Assembly (NCBI RefSeq): GCF_030253575.1
Contig: NC_080566.1
Location: 33,380,001-33,444,000 of the forward strand
Length of the DNA stretch: 64,000 bases
Direction: 5' to 3'
Source: Rhododendron vialii
Lineage: Eukaryota; Streptophyta; Magnoliopsida; Ericales; Ericaceae
The position numbers and the translations under genes are program-made. Position 1 is the stretch's first letter, and each line of letters opens with the position of its first letter. The notes below the pieces were generated by a model. The model ran no database searches, was not told where the DNA came from, and worked only from the letters and a program-made list of their open reading frames with translations. This document shows, piece by piece, positions 1 to 11,749 of this stretch.

Positions 1-19
1 AGAAATAAAACTTACATAC

Positions 20-1506
20 CTTCTTTGCTTTTGGATTCTGATTCGGAGGTGGCAAGTCATCCATCACAATGGGATCGCGTTGTGGACTGATCCATATGTC
101 ATCACTTCTCCAATTGTCCGAACCAATATGTTGAAATTGGGGTATATATGGGGTGTGCCCTCTCAATGCATCGAGTTGAGCTTGCACTTGATTCAACATT
201 GCCTCAAGAGATTTTTGCTTCTCCTCACAACTTGAGTGATTTCCACGTCTAGGCATATGGAAGAAGGCACTTGGTGTAACATGTGGTCCCACACAACGTA
301 CTCGGCCAGAATGTTCCTTACCCAATGCCATGGTTAGGATATCGTTGCTTCCTTGCGTGATTAAAATGCCCTCATCTACTTGTTTGGTAACCTCATCCTA
401 TAACACACATTACTGTATAAGAAGAATGAACACAATCTAATTTCATTGAAACAAAAGACTAAGATCAGTGCATTATAGAGTTCTTTACTATTTTTGCAAC
501 TTGTTGCGCTATTTCCTCATTATTGTACTCTCCTTTTTTGTTCTGACGACCCTTCTTCCACATGAAGCTTCTATCAAACTTCTGATTCGCTGGGTTTTTC
601 TTCTTCTACAAACGAGGAAACAAGAAATTAGTTGATAGAGTTCAAAATGGGAAGGTATTATATTTGTTGTTTATTCCTCACACAACAGTTTAACTAATGA
701 AATTAACAGATAAACCAACAAAATCTATGAACACTCATAAGTTCTTCCTCAAGACCTATATAACCCTTTCGACTTAGCCTGCAAGGATATTTGTTGAAGC
801 TGTGCCTACCTCTTTGTTCCTCGCTCTCTTCCTTTTAAGAAGCAAAGTATAATTATTAGTCAAATGCATCATAAAAATGGCAACTTAAGCAATAATCAAA
901 CTAGATTGCACCTACCACAAATTCTTTGAAGAGTCTATGTTTCAGAAATAATTCCCAATCTTTTTGTTCGATGAACCTGTATTTTTCTGGTGGTTTTGAA
1001 AGGAGTTCGAGATCTGAACTATTATTACGTATGTGCCGTGAAAGAGCTCCCTTGAATGTCCTCCATTTCTCGCAAATAGAAGATAAAACTTGCTTCTCAG
1101 TGTTCCGATCAACATCAAATGCCACCTAAGCAATTATGGAAAAGAGTTTTTTTAATATGAAGAGATGGGTGAATTGAATTCTAAAAACACAAGTTAGATA
1201 TACCTCAACACTGCTCCATAGTTTATCTTTCAATTGAGGTGTCACCTTAAACCATTTATGACAAGATATTGGAACCAGTGTCCTTGCCAAAACACCAAGA
1301 TAACTGGCGTACTTTGCTCTATTTACCCCCGTCGGTTGACCTTTTTCATTATATTGAATGACTTTCTTCACACCAGAACTCTTAGCCTTTATAATATCTG
1401 GCAGAGTTGTTGAACCTCTACTCTTTCTTTTCTTGCTTTGTTGTTTTTTTGGTGACGCTGTCAAATCCTCTTCATTACCCTGCCACTCATCATCACTGGA
1501 ACCCAT
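20..1506 (-). CDS. TNPA-like (Transposase_24 / Ptta-En-Spm) gene of left CACTA copy, partial
   Basis: The second protein encoded by plant CACTA elements, thought to bind subterminal repeats and assist TNP2. Five exons can be read on the minus strand: 1506-1204, 1125-916, 831-733, 605-489 and 397-20. The last ends at a good donor (GTATGTAAG), so the gene continues beyond the window. All introns are phase 0 and about 369 codons stay open. The start is the ATG at 1506 (MGSSDDEW); an in-frame ATG at 1539 also exists. Family signs are an acidic/Lys-rich N-terminus, a segment with KWFKVTPQLKDKLW (exon 1), EKWRTFKGAL (exon 2), SRKGYIGLEEEL (exon 3) and LGKEHSGRVR followed by a probable coiled coil (exon 5). 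The donor of intron 3 (AGT|GTTCAT) is weak. I infer that no TNP2 is encoded by this copy because it was deleted just upstream. It could instead be annotated as a host hypothetical gene, but the context argues for a transposon. Confidence 0.75.
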
Positions 1507-1660
1507 CCTGTCTAAACTTCGAAGAAAATACTTTAACAATAACGATTGGCAAGAAAATTAGACATGGCTATACAAGTATTCTGGTAAAGGAAAACACATT
1601 AACTTGCAATATTCAAATACTAACAGTTAAGACAAAGATAAAGAGTGAAGGAGAAACTTA

Positions 1661-1684
1661 GAACAAGTTAAATTTGAGCATCCA
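1661..1684. other. Internal-deletion junction in left CACTA copy
   Basis: Up to 1672 the sequence matches 5978-6201 of the right copy. From 1673 it matches 9684 onward. The roughly 3.48 kb that lies between these points in the right copy, almost all of TNP2, is missing here. The minus strand still carries the TNP2 start (MDKSWML), which then runs into a stop after about 12 codons. Confidence 0.8.
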
Positions 1685-1960
1685 GGATTTATCCATTTAA
1701 AGTGGATTCTAGAATACCAAAGACAAAAGGTATGAAAACGCTATAAACTATCAAGCGTTTTAAAGTATGCAGGCAAGTATTGACCAACATGAAAGGAAAG
1801 ACATGTCTAGTACTTATCAAAAAGAAAGAAAAAGAAGAAAGACATGTCTAGTGACTGCTTGGTTTGTAAATTCCTAGTGTATCCTTGATATATTCCTAGC
1901 CAAGATTTCTGTCTTATGGAAATGATTCTGTTGCTGAGGTTTCATGCTTCTAGCCTGTGG

Positions 1961-2120
1961 TTAAGAGGACTATCGTTGCTTACCATTTTTAATGTCTACA
2001 AGTACCGACCGACTGAGGTTGTAGATCTTAGTTTGAAAATTTAAGAGGACTACCATTGCTTACCATTTTTAATGTCTACAAGTACCGACCGACTGAGGTT
2101 GTAGATCTTAGTTTGAAAAA
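1961..2120. repeat. 80-bp direct repeat, two units
   Basis: Units start at 1961 and 2041 with TTAAGAGGACTA and differ at few positions. The same two-unit structure occurs at 9975-10134 in the right copy, so it predates the split of the two CACTA relics. Confidence 0.85.
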
Positions 2121-3130
2121 TATAAGACAATAAGGATTCAGGTTGCCAAAGCTATGCTTCTTGCACTATGCAAATATTTAGAATTTCCCTCATTCTTGGC
2201 AAAAACCAATCTTTGTTTTGTTGAAATCATTGGCTTTCCATTTCAAATTGGACCTTACCCTTTATGTTCCCTCAGAAGCTCCTCATTTTCATGGTTTCCC
2301 GGGACTGGCTGAGAAAATTAACATCTAGGCAGATGGTGTAGGACTTTTCGCCTGAGTTCGTAGCTAATCATTAAGCACTAGCTAGTGTAGCTGCCTTATT
2401 CTCTCCTTGGATAACAGGGCATCCAGCAGACACGTACACATGTTAGGCTAGTATAAATCAAATTGCATAATCTTGTTTTTGTTATTATCAGAATATCAAC
2501 AAACAGCACAATCTCATTCCTCTTACACATGCGGCAGAGTTTTCAACCAAAACTCAACAAGCAAATGTACAAAACAGGGAAAAATAAGTAATCGAACTTA
2601 CCAAGTAGCAAAAATGTAAGCTTTTGGATTAAATGGAGCTCTGTCCTCACGTAACCCTTGCAAAAGGAAAACTACAAAAGTCAAATACAGACCTAAGGTC
2701 ATGCAATAAAGGAATTCTTCAACTATATTACTCTATTACACCCCATCAATTCATGATTAAAAAATATAGCCGAAGATCATGCAATACAGGAATATACAGG
2801 AATTAAGGGTGTGCGCTCCTTTAATTTGGGGGCTAACCCTTCTTTATCAATTTAGAAAAAGGTTTTAGCCAGGTGTGCGAAAACATTGATCAAAATAGTG
2901 CCCAACGCTTTGGAAAATTTTATCTGTTGGGTAAAAAAAAATTATTTCCAGGAAAGACAAAAAATAGGTTTTGTAGGTGAGTTGTTTGGTGCTTTGGGGA
3001 TGGAAAAATATCCAAAATCTTCGGCGACGGGGCCAACAAGAGGTCACGGCTAATCCCCCACGCCGTTTTCTCCAAGGTCCCCTTCCCTCGCCGACGTCTC
3101 CGTCGAAGAAAGGGGGAGAGAGGATAGGCT

Positions 3131-3132
<2 letters not shown>

Positions 3133-3170
<38 letters not shown>
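3133..3170. repeat. (AG)n microsatellite
   Basis: About 19 AG units. The equivalent place in the right copy (10779-10836) carries a CT tract followed by an AG tract. Confidence 0.95.
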
Positions 3171-3173
<3 letters not shown>

Positions 3174-3330
3174 CATACCAGGTGAGAGCTGCAACGATGG
3201 TTGATCTGCTTGGGGAGGGAGCGGTTTTACTAGGGCTTGCTCTGCTGCAGATATAGATAGATAAAGAGATTATTCAGTACCCTTGGCCAGTATGTGCCGG
3301 GAAGCCTCTTCCCACCCTATATTATTGTGA

Positions 3331-5977
3331 GGTCTTTAAAAATAATCTCGGACCCAAAAAATGTATGGTTAAAAAGAGATTTGAGGTACCATATGGCAAT
3401 GCGTTAGAGCATTGAATAATTTTTCCGGAGGGGGAAAGTAAAGGAAGCGGGAGACTTAGGCGCGAAATCTTTTTTTGCTAATCTATTAGAGCCTGACTAT
3501 GGTGTACACCAAAAACCACCATTTTAGTGTACACCAAATGTACACTGTGCCATGTAGGATCCACTTTGAGGTTCTATAAAAATGATCGAAACCGTTCAAT
3601 TTGTTTACAAATATTTTATAAGGGATCTTCCAAAAAATTAGCTCATGTGGGTATGGGTAAGGACTTCATCTATTCTTTTGCTCTGATAGAATTTCTGTTG
3701 GAAAATTGAGCAAATAATGGATCAAACCTTTATCGGTTGGATATCAGCAACCACATTAGGCATTTTTTGCGATCGGAACCGTCTAATTTTTTACGTATAT
3801 TGACTAAATCATCTTCGTACCAAGAATGAAGTTAATTGTGTGTCATTAGACACTTGATCGGATAGAAAATTTGGAATTTGTTAATGAATTTGCATCTTGT
3901 TGAAGGGGCTTTCTAAACTCGATTGAGCCCAAAATTTCAAGTGAATGATTTTATCAATAAGCACAAGGAAATAAACGGTATCGATCATTGTGATTGTGTT
4001 GCAGTCGCCTAGCTACTACACATTCAACTGCAGCAGAAGACTTAGTTTAATATTAAGTTAGTTAAACGTATAGAATGTAAAAGTAATTGTTGAGTCTATT
4101 ATGAAAATAGGCGATAGAATTTCATATCTTATCAATTCCATCAATGTCACCCAAATTGAAGATCATCGAATATCGGCAACCACATAGTCGAAGGACATTT
4201 AATGCATTTGGAGGTTTTAAAGTCTTATAATGCACGTCTTGAACACTGCCTAAGGTATTTCTTCGCAATCGGAACCATCTATCTTATAAATCTTATAGAG
4301 TAGATCATTCATACCAAGAATGAAGTTTATTGGACACCCGTAACCACCTCATTGGAATAGCTTAGTCATGCAAAACTTATTAGACTTGTCTATTTTTCTA
4401 TATAAAAAGTGGTTCGATGAGGTAGTTGCGGGGATGTCATCAGTTTGAAATTTTCCATGAAGGTTCAATTTTCCGATTCCTACAAGATGAATGATTTGGA
4501 TAATCAAGAAGAGATCCGTACGTGACAAACCACGCGGTGTAGTCCTAACTGTTCTACATAAAGGGCACAGGATAGTGAAAAAAGAAGATGAAAACGCCAC
4601 TGTTTGGAATGTAATGCCTAATATTCCCCTTCCATCTTTCATTACTTAGTAATCAAAACTTATATATGTCAATTATTTTCCATTTAAGTTTGTGTAGTTT
4701 AGTGGTAAGGATCACGTGTGCCACACGCGAAGCCTGAGTTCGAATCCCACCCATGCCAAAAATTTTAACTTGAACACCTTCGAACTTGTACAAAAAGTCA
4801 TTTGGAAATGGAGCTGTCGTGGTTCAACCACGCGACCCACAGCTCCAATGAGAAGGTCAAGCAAATTGTTATTGGACTACAACCCTTTTATGCTGCACTA
4901 CTCCAAATACTAATATGTATACACAAACCTTTGAAAGGCCCCATTTTCAAATCTCGCCTAGGGTCTCAAAAATCTCAGGGCCGGGCCTGGTCGTTAACCT
5001 CCAATCTCTTCATCTTCTTAACATATAAAGGTTTTAGGTTTAATCCCTATTTGTTTCACTATTTAATTTTAGTATTTTTTTTTTTTTGGCCTCCCTATCT
5101 CTTGGAGGTTTTGGAAGCCCCAATAGCCTAATCTACAGATTTTTGATGGGCCAAAAATCTATACAAATTTTACAGATTTTTTTGAAGGCCAGAGATGCTA
5201 TGACTGTACTCCGCTGCGGGTGAGACGATTGAGGTTTTCGGAGGGCCGGAGACGCTGAGTCCATACCACAAGTGAGCCAATAGAGTGGGCCGATCGAGGA
5301 CGATTTCCTTTTAGTGTCTAGCACATGCTGACTAATATATTAGTCGCACGGCAAAATAAAAAACATGTCAATGCAACTCTAAAGCCTAAACTTTTAAGTG
5401 TGATTTTTGTACCGTGTAAAATGAATGTTCTCCATGAGAACTAACACGATTGATTTACAAAAATTGATAGAAGAATACTTAGACATTAGATTGTGGAAGG
5501 AACGGTGGTGGCAGTATCGTTAGCATTGTAATGTATAAATATGAATATACATATCAATTGTTATTACAATATGTAAACAATTCGATTGAAATTTTTAGCG
5601 GTCATTTCGGTATCGCTAGATGTATTTAATTGAAAGGTGATTCATAATTTCCATTGACTAATATGTACTTACAATTTTGGTATTGTAATTTTTTTCACGT
5701 TTATTCATCCAAAAGGCATCAACATTCACACGCCTTGCTTATGCTGTAAAATTAATCAAGACAAAGTTTGAGCACAAGTACGGCACTTATATAATCAAAC
5801 TATTCATGGAATAACAAATAGAACCAATACTAACTCCAAATTGTAAGGAACAAAAACTAATTGGCCAGCCTTGGCTTCCTGTAGTCTATTTGACAGCATT
5901 GTTGCTTTTGAGACTTCACCAGCCTTGAATTTTCCACTGATGATGGAGGGGTTAACGAATAAAAATCTAGTATCAAA
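3331..5977. other. Intergenic DNA between the two CACTA relics
   Basis: No gene recognised. AT-rich with short spurious frames. There is a degenerate internal direct repetition: the stretch near 3767-3845 (GATCGGAACCGTCT, then CCAAGAATGAAGTT) resembles that near 4264-4335. A tRNA-like segment lies at 4690-4757 and a T-rich tract near 5078-5090. The right CACTA copy begins abruptly at about 5976. Confidence 0.5.
4690..4757 (+). other. tRNA-like segment, possible SINE head
   Basis: Contains an A-box-like TAGTTTAGTGGTAAGG and a B-box-like GAGTTCGAATCCC at about the spacing of an internal Pol III promoter. The arms do not fold into a good tRNA: the D-arm pairing is poor and the CGTGTGCCACACG anticodon arm has the wrong loop size. 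With the T-rich tract about 330 bp downstream it could be a decayed tRNA-derived SINE. No target-site duplication was identified. Confidence 0.3.
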
Positions 5978-6034
5978 TTGGTGACGCCGTCAAATCCTCT
6001 TCATCACCCTACCGCTCATCATCACTGGAACCTA
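5978..6034 (-). pseudogene. Truncated TNPA-like exon 1 fragment of right CACTA copy
   Basis: Matches the first codons of the left TNPA-like gene (1450-1506). The initiator is ATA instead of ATG and homology ends abruptly at 5978, so only about 19 codons remain. The stretch 6035-6201 matches the non-coding DNA upstream of that exon. This is a dead remnant. Confidence 0.7.
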
Positions 6035-6262
6035 TCCTGTATAAACTTCGAAGAAAATACCTTAACAATAACGACTAGCAAGAAAATTAAACATGGCTAT
6101 ACAAGTATTTTGGTAAAGGAAAACACATTAACTTGCAATATCCAAATACTAACAGTTAAGACAAAGATAAAGAGTGAAGGAGAAACTTAGAACAAGCTAA
6201 AAACTTAGACTAGATATTGTATCTGGCATTAAAAAAAACATTAGAAACTAGAGACATGTAAT

Positions 6263-9200
6263 TTATCCTTCATTGTCGATCCTAGTTCCCTCACAATCTC
6301 CTCTAGCGTAAGATAGCTCAGATTCATCAGCTACGTCAGAAGGTTCAACTTCTGGCATAACTTTGTCAAATCCATGCTGCTCAAAAGAACAATCATTGAG
6401 CTCATCATCCCCATTACATGGATATCGATGCTGAGGTGGTTCTAGGACAACTGACCATCTCGAATCAAGTTGATCTTTCACATAGAAAACTTGTTTAGCT
6501 TGGGAAGCCAAAATGAAAGAATCTGATTTGTGGCCTATCCTTCCAAGCTCAACAAGTGTGAACCCAAGCTCATCAACTTTAATACCCTTGTTGTCAACCC
6601 AGTCACACTTAAATATTGGAATTTGGAACATATGATAATCAAGTTGCCATATCTCACTAATAATCCCATAAAAATTCATCTCTCCAAACACAGGATTCTT
6701 ATCCTTATAGCCAGTAACTTGCATTGCCGTTGCCACCAAGCTAACTCCACTATTTTGGGTGACTCGCGAATTATCACGATCTTTTGTGTGATAACGGGTG
6801 TCGTTTATGATGTAGCCTGGACTTTTAATCACATCTAGGCGAGGTCCTTGTGCAATCCACTCAAGGGTGTTGGATATATTACGCTTGAGGTTTAATTCAT
6901 CTGCAACCTGTAAATAGATTACTAGTTAGCCAAGTAAAGTTTATCGTATCTAGCCTATCACAAAAAAAAGTTTACGCTATCTATAAGGGGGAAAAAAAGA
7001 AGCATATTTGTTTGCCATATTACCTTATAATGTATCCAATCTATGAATGTTCTATTGTGTTCAACTTGTAACCATTTTGGACTTTTTGCTTGGTGAGGAT
7101 ATTGTACCTTCAACCAAGCCATATGCTCCCTACAAAATGATTAGGTGTATTAAGAAAACGCTCCAACTAGTATAAAATAATATAGATCAAAAAATTAGAG
7201 AGTTGGGTGCTCTTACACAATGTAAGGTTCAACTTCACTGTTGTTTTATAACACATAACGATGTGCTTGTTCCAATTCTTCACGATCGACGGCAACAACA
7301 TAACCTCCTGGTAAGGGCCTTTCGATTTCCAAACCATCAGAAGTCATGTTCCTAGCAATAGGAACTCCAATTGGATCGACTCTAGATAAGTTATCTGCGC
7401 AAAACTCAACTGCTTCTGCTGCAATGTAACTTTCAGCCATACAACCCTCTAGACAATTACGATTACGAACACAGCCCTTTAAAACTTTCATGAACCTCTC
7501 AAATGGGTACATCCATCGAAAATGAACAGGTCCACATAGTCGTACTTCTCTAACAAGATGCACTGTCAAATGAATCATGATATCAAAAAAGGATGGTGGA
7601 AAGTACTTTTCAAGCAAACACAATGTGATTACTATATTGGATTGAATTTTGTCCAACTTTGCCACATCAACAACCTTGTCACAGATAGCATTGAAAAAGA
7701 AGCATAATCTTGTAATGGCATATCTCACTTCTTTAGGCAACACAGAACGTATTGCCACAGGCAATAACTGTTGCATCAGTACGTGACAATCATGTGACTT
7801 CATGCCATAGAGTTTCAAATCATCCGTATTGACGCAATTTCTTAAATTTGAAGAATACCCTTCGGGGACCTTGAGCTCTGACAGTGTTGTGCAAAGTCTT
7901 CTTTTCTCCACATTTGATAGTGTATAGCATGCTGGCGACAAGTATGTCCGCTTCTCTCCAATCTGTGGTGCCAACTCTTGTCGTAAACCCTTCTCCACAA
8001 GATCAAGACGAGCATTAATTCCATCCTTTGTTTTGCCCGGAATGTTAAGCAACCTACCAATGATACTCTCACACACATTCTTCTCAATGTGCATAACATC
8101 CAATATGTGTCGGATAAGCAAGTACTTCCAATACTCAAGATCAAAGAATATGGACTTCTTCTTCCAACAACTTTTATGACCAACACCTGCTGATTTGTTT
8201 TTTTTTTCTTTCCCCATATGAGTTTAATGCCTTGCACCTTTCTTAATACCTCCTCTCCACTTAATGGCGATGGAGCCAATCCTAACTCCTGTTTGCCATC
8301 AAATGCCTTCTTTAACCTTCGATATGGATGGTTTATTGGAAGAAATTTTCTATGTCCCACATAAATATTCTTCTTACCACGTTTTAATCTACGAGAGCAA
8401 GTTCCTTTGCTATAAATTGGACATGCACCATACCCCTTTACCTTGCAACCACTCAAATTTCCATATGCAGGAAAATCATTAATTGTCCAAAGCAGTACAA
8501 CCTATAAATTGAAATGTTGTTGTCGGTAAGCATCGTAAGCCTCAACCCCTACATCCCATAATAGTTTCAAATCATCAATTAGAGGTGCTAGAAAAACATC
8601 GATGTCATTACCAGGTTGTTGTGGACCCGATATCAACAAAGTTAACATCATGAATTTCCTCTTCATGCACAACCATGGTGGAAGATTATAGTTAACCATT
8701 ACAACTAGCCAACAACTATACCGACTGCTAAGAGAACTATGTGGGTTTATACCATTGGCAGAAATAGCTACCCGAAGGTTTCTTGGCTTTGCACCAAAAT
8801 CTGGCCACATGTGGTCTACTAACTTCCATGCTGGGGAGTCTGCTGGGTGACGTAGTTTTCCATCGGACTCTCTTTCATTAGCATGCCATGTTAAGTTCTT
8901 TGCTGTTTCTGGTAACTGATACATCCTTAGGAACCTCGGGATCAGTGGAAAATACCATACAACTTTTGCTAGGACACCTTCTCTTACTTCAGTTGAATTT
9001 TTCTTTAACTTGCATCTTGACCTTTTGCATGTAGGACATGTAGTTGCATCGTTGTACTCCTTCCGATAGAGTATGCAGTCTGAAGGACATGCATGTATTT
9101 TCTCATATTCCATCCCGAATGTATCCATGGTCTTCGATGCCTCATACATCGATGACGGCATTTCATTTTTTTTTTGGGAGCAATTGTCCCAAAATCTTTA

Positions 9201-9707
9201 ACAGTTCATCGAAAGCCGTATTAGACAACTGATGCCGAGCTTTGAAGTTGAACTCTGTGACCAAAGCAGATAACTTTGTGTTATCTAAACATCCAGGATA
9301 TAAGGGTTTCTCTGCATTTTCAATCATTTTTCTGAACTCATTCCGATCAGCCGTGCAATGATTATATGCGGCTTCAACCATTTCAATTGTTTCTGCTACA
9401 TCATTTGAGGGGGATGAGTCAACTTGCCGATGGAAAGTATCTTCTGCATATCCAGACGGCTGTGCCTTTCTAGTGGCTGCTTCTCCATGCCATATCCATG
9501 TTTGATAGCTTTGATCAATACCATGGAAAAATAGATGATTTCTAGTCTCTTCAACAGCTTGGCTTTTCAAGTTTCCACATACTCTACATGGACATCAGAT
9601 GGATTGAAGATCCCTCGCATATATCACAGCAAAATTCAAAAAAATTGTTCAACCCCATCCTCATAATCTTTTGATCTACGATCTTTGAGCATCCAGGATT
9701 TATCCAT
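6263..9707 (-). pseudogene. TNP2-type CACTA transposase with DUF4218 and DUF4216 regions, degenerate
   Basis: Catalytic transposase of CACTA elements. Read from ATG 9707 (MDKSWML), with introns 7216-7130 and 7023-6908. In order: N-terminal CPC/CGN zinc-like region, the conserved stretch with PSSMYEASK and KIHACPSDCILY (9161-8960), the core through LDVMHIEKNVCESIIG (about 8100), the DUF4218-type segment with PVHFRWMYPFERFM (about 7510), then the DUF4216-type exon with QNSGVSLVA and IPIFKCDWVDN (6907-6263). Breaks: frame change near 9645, TGA at 9597-9595 in the CPC motif, frame change in an A-run near 9170, TAG at 8504-8502, frame change in an A-run near 8203 and TAA at 7248-7246. Two frame changes lie in homopolymers and might be assembly errors; the nonsense codons argue that it is dead. 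Confidence 0.85.
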
Positions 9708-10776
9708 TTTAAGTGAATTCTAGAATACCAAAGACAAAAGGTATGAAAACGCTATCAACTATCAAGTGTTTTAAAGTATGCAGGCAAGTATTGACCAACA
9801 TGAAAGGAAAGACATGTCTAGTACTTATCAAAAAAGAAAAAGAAAAAGAAGAAAGACATGTCTAGTGACTGCTTGGTTTGTAAATTCCTAGTGTATCCTT
9901 GATATATTCCTAGCCAAGATTTCTGTCTTATGGAAATGATTCTGTTGCTGAGGTTTCATGCTTCTAGCCTGTGGTTAAGAGGACTACCGTTGCTTACCAT
10001 TTTTAATGTCTACAAGTACCGACCGACTGAGGTTATAGATCTTAGTTTGAAAATTTAAGAGGACTACCATTGCTTACCATTTTTAATGTCTACAAGTACT
10101 GACTGACTGAGGTTGTAGATCTTAGTTTGAAAAATATAAGACAATAAGGATTCAGGTTGCCAAAGCTTTGTTTCTCGCACTATGCAAATATTTAGAATTT
10201 CCTTCATTCTTGGCAAAAACCAATCTTTGTTTTGTTGAAATCATTGGCTTTCCATTTCAAATTGGATAGTACCCTTTATGTTCCCTCAGAAGCTCCTCAT
10301 TTTCATGGTTTCCCGGGACTGGCTAAGAAAATTAACATCTAGGCAGATGGTGTAGGACTTTTTGCCTGAGTTCGTAGCTAATCAGTAAGCACTAGCTAGT
10401 GTAGCTGCCCTATTCTCTCCTTGGATAACAGGGCATCCAGCAGACACGTACACAAATTAGGCTAGTATAAATCAAATTGCATAATCTTGTTTTTGTTATT
10501 ATCAGAATATCAACAAATAGCACAATCTCATTTCTCTTACACATGCGGCAGAGTTTTCAACCAAAACTCAACAAGCAAATGTACAAAACAGGGAAAAATA
10601 AGTAATCGAACTTACCAAGTAGCAAAAATGTAAGCTTTTGGATTGAATGGAGCTCTGTCCTCACGTAACCCTTGCAAAGCACCAAACAAGAGGTTACTGC
10701 TAATCCCCCACGCCGTTTTCTCCAAGGTCCCCTTCCCTCGCCGACGTCTCCGTCGAAGAAAGGGGGAGAGAGGATA

Positions 10777-10816
<40 letters not shown>

Positions 10817-10974
10817 AGAGAGAGAGAGAAGAACATACCAGGTGAGAGCTGCAACGATGGTTGATCTGCGTGGGGAGGGAACAATTTTGCTAGGGCTTGC
10901 TCTGCTGCAGATCGATATATAGAGAGAGATTATTCAGTGCCCTTCACAAGCCTCTTCCCAACCTACAATATTAT
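9708..10974 (-). promoter_or_regulatory. 5' region of right CACTA copy, upstream of TNP2
   Basis: Lies between the TNP2 start and the subterminal repeats and is duplicated at 1673-3330. By position it should hold the TNP2 promoter and leader. I did not find a convincing TATA box. It contains the 80-bp duplicated unit (9975-10134) and a CT/GA microsatellite. Confidence 0.5.
10779..10836. repeat. Back-to-back (CT)n and (GA)n microsatellite, hairpin-forming
   Basis: A long CT tract runs directly through CTGG into a GA tract, so the two arms are complementary. The sister copy at 3133 has only the AG tract. Confidence 0.9.
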
Positions 10975-11389
10975 CACACTTAAAACAAAACGTGATTGAA
11001 ATGAATAGCAAACTTTGATTAAAAAAAAAAATGAATAGCAAAATTATTCTATCACACTTTTATGAAAACTAGTTAAATAAGTGAGTATATTTTATCACGC
11101 TTCAACACAAAATGTGATTGAAATGAACAATGAACTTATTCAATCACGCTTTTACCAAAACGTAGTTAAACAAGCGAGCATATTTCATCATGCTTCAAGA
11201 CCAAATGTGATTAAAACAAGAACTTACAATCATAGTTCTATCAAAACTGTGATTAAAACTATTTTTTATCACGGTTTCATTAGTAAAGTGATATGAAAAT
11301 TTCATTCCATATTTCTTCATCACACTTTCATTAAAGCTATGATCTTTTTAAACTTTTGAGTGTGGTCTTTATCTATTATTCTAGTAGTG
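10975..11389 (-). mobile_element. Subterminal repeats and terminal inverted repeat of right CACTA element
   Basis: The reverse complement of the end reads CACTACTAGAATAATAGATA, the usual plant CACTA terminus, ending at 11389. The adjoining 400 bp carries repeated short motifs such as TCACRCTT and GTGATTGAAATGAA in both orientations, the arrangement expected for TNPA-type binding sites. The base triplet after the end is GCT. The opposite terminus was not found in the window, so the 3-bp target duplication cannot be checked. Confidence 0.8.
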
Positions 11390-11749
11390 GCTGCTAATAA
11401 TATATGACTGAATGGAATGTGCTAAAAAAACACTAGAAGACGAGAAACTCGATCGACAGTTCTAACAGTAACTTGAAGCTTTTAGAATTGGAATTGATGG
11501 TAAAACATAATGGAGTTTTAATTTCAAAAATCAGTGAGAGGTTTTAGAAGTGGGATTGCTGGCTAATATATATGGTGAGCTATATACACAATTTCTGACT
11601 AACGGTTTAGTCGGCAATAGTATTTTCCGATTAAAAATTTTGATAGGCGAAGTAGTCGGTGAATTGCAATCGGCATCAACAGTTTCTCTATAGTCTAATT
11701 TATCCATCTTAATGGCCTGTGCAGTCGTTAATTATTATATAAAATCTAC
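11390..11749. other. Non-coding flank of the CACTA terminus
   Basis: AT-rich sequence in which I see no gene or clear repeat. Confidence 0.4.

Larger units (their letters stand above)
1673..3330 (-). repeat. 5' flank/promoter region of left CACTA copy (paralogue of 9684-10974)
   Basis: Nearly collinear with 9684-10974, differing by scattered substitutions. The left copy has about 350 bp (roughly 2677-3030) that the right copy lacks. It includes a GA microsatellite near its distal end. Homology stops near 3330, before any CACTA terminus, so this copy lacks its subterminal repeats and TIR. No credible gene lies in it; the open frame over 2865-3194 is mostly a translated GA repeat. Confidence 0.7.

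Noticed and set aside
2865-3204. Open frames across the GA microsatellite (SLSLSL / RERERE peptides)
   Set aside because: Translation of a dinucleotide repeat; no domain, and the sister copy breaks the frame.
4690-4757. Functional tRNA gene
   Set aside because: D-arm and anticodon arm do not fold properly; kept only as a SINE-like candidate.
6263-9707. TNP2 as an active transposase broken only by homopolymer sequencing errors
   Set aside because: Two frame changes are in A-runs and could be errors, but three nonsense codons and an early frame change elsewhere cannot all be explained that way.
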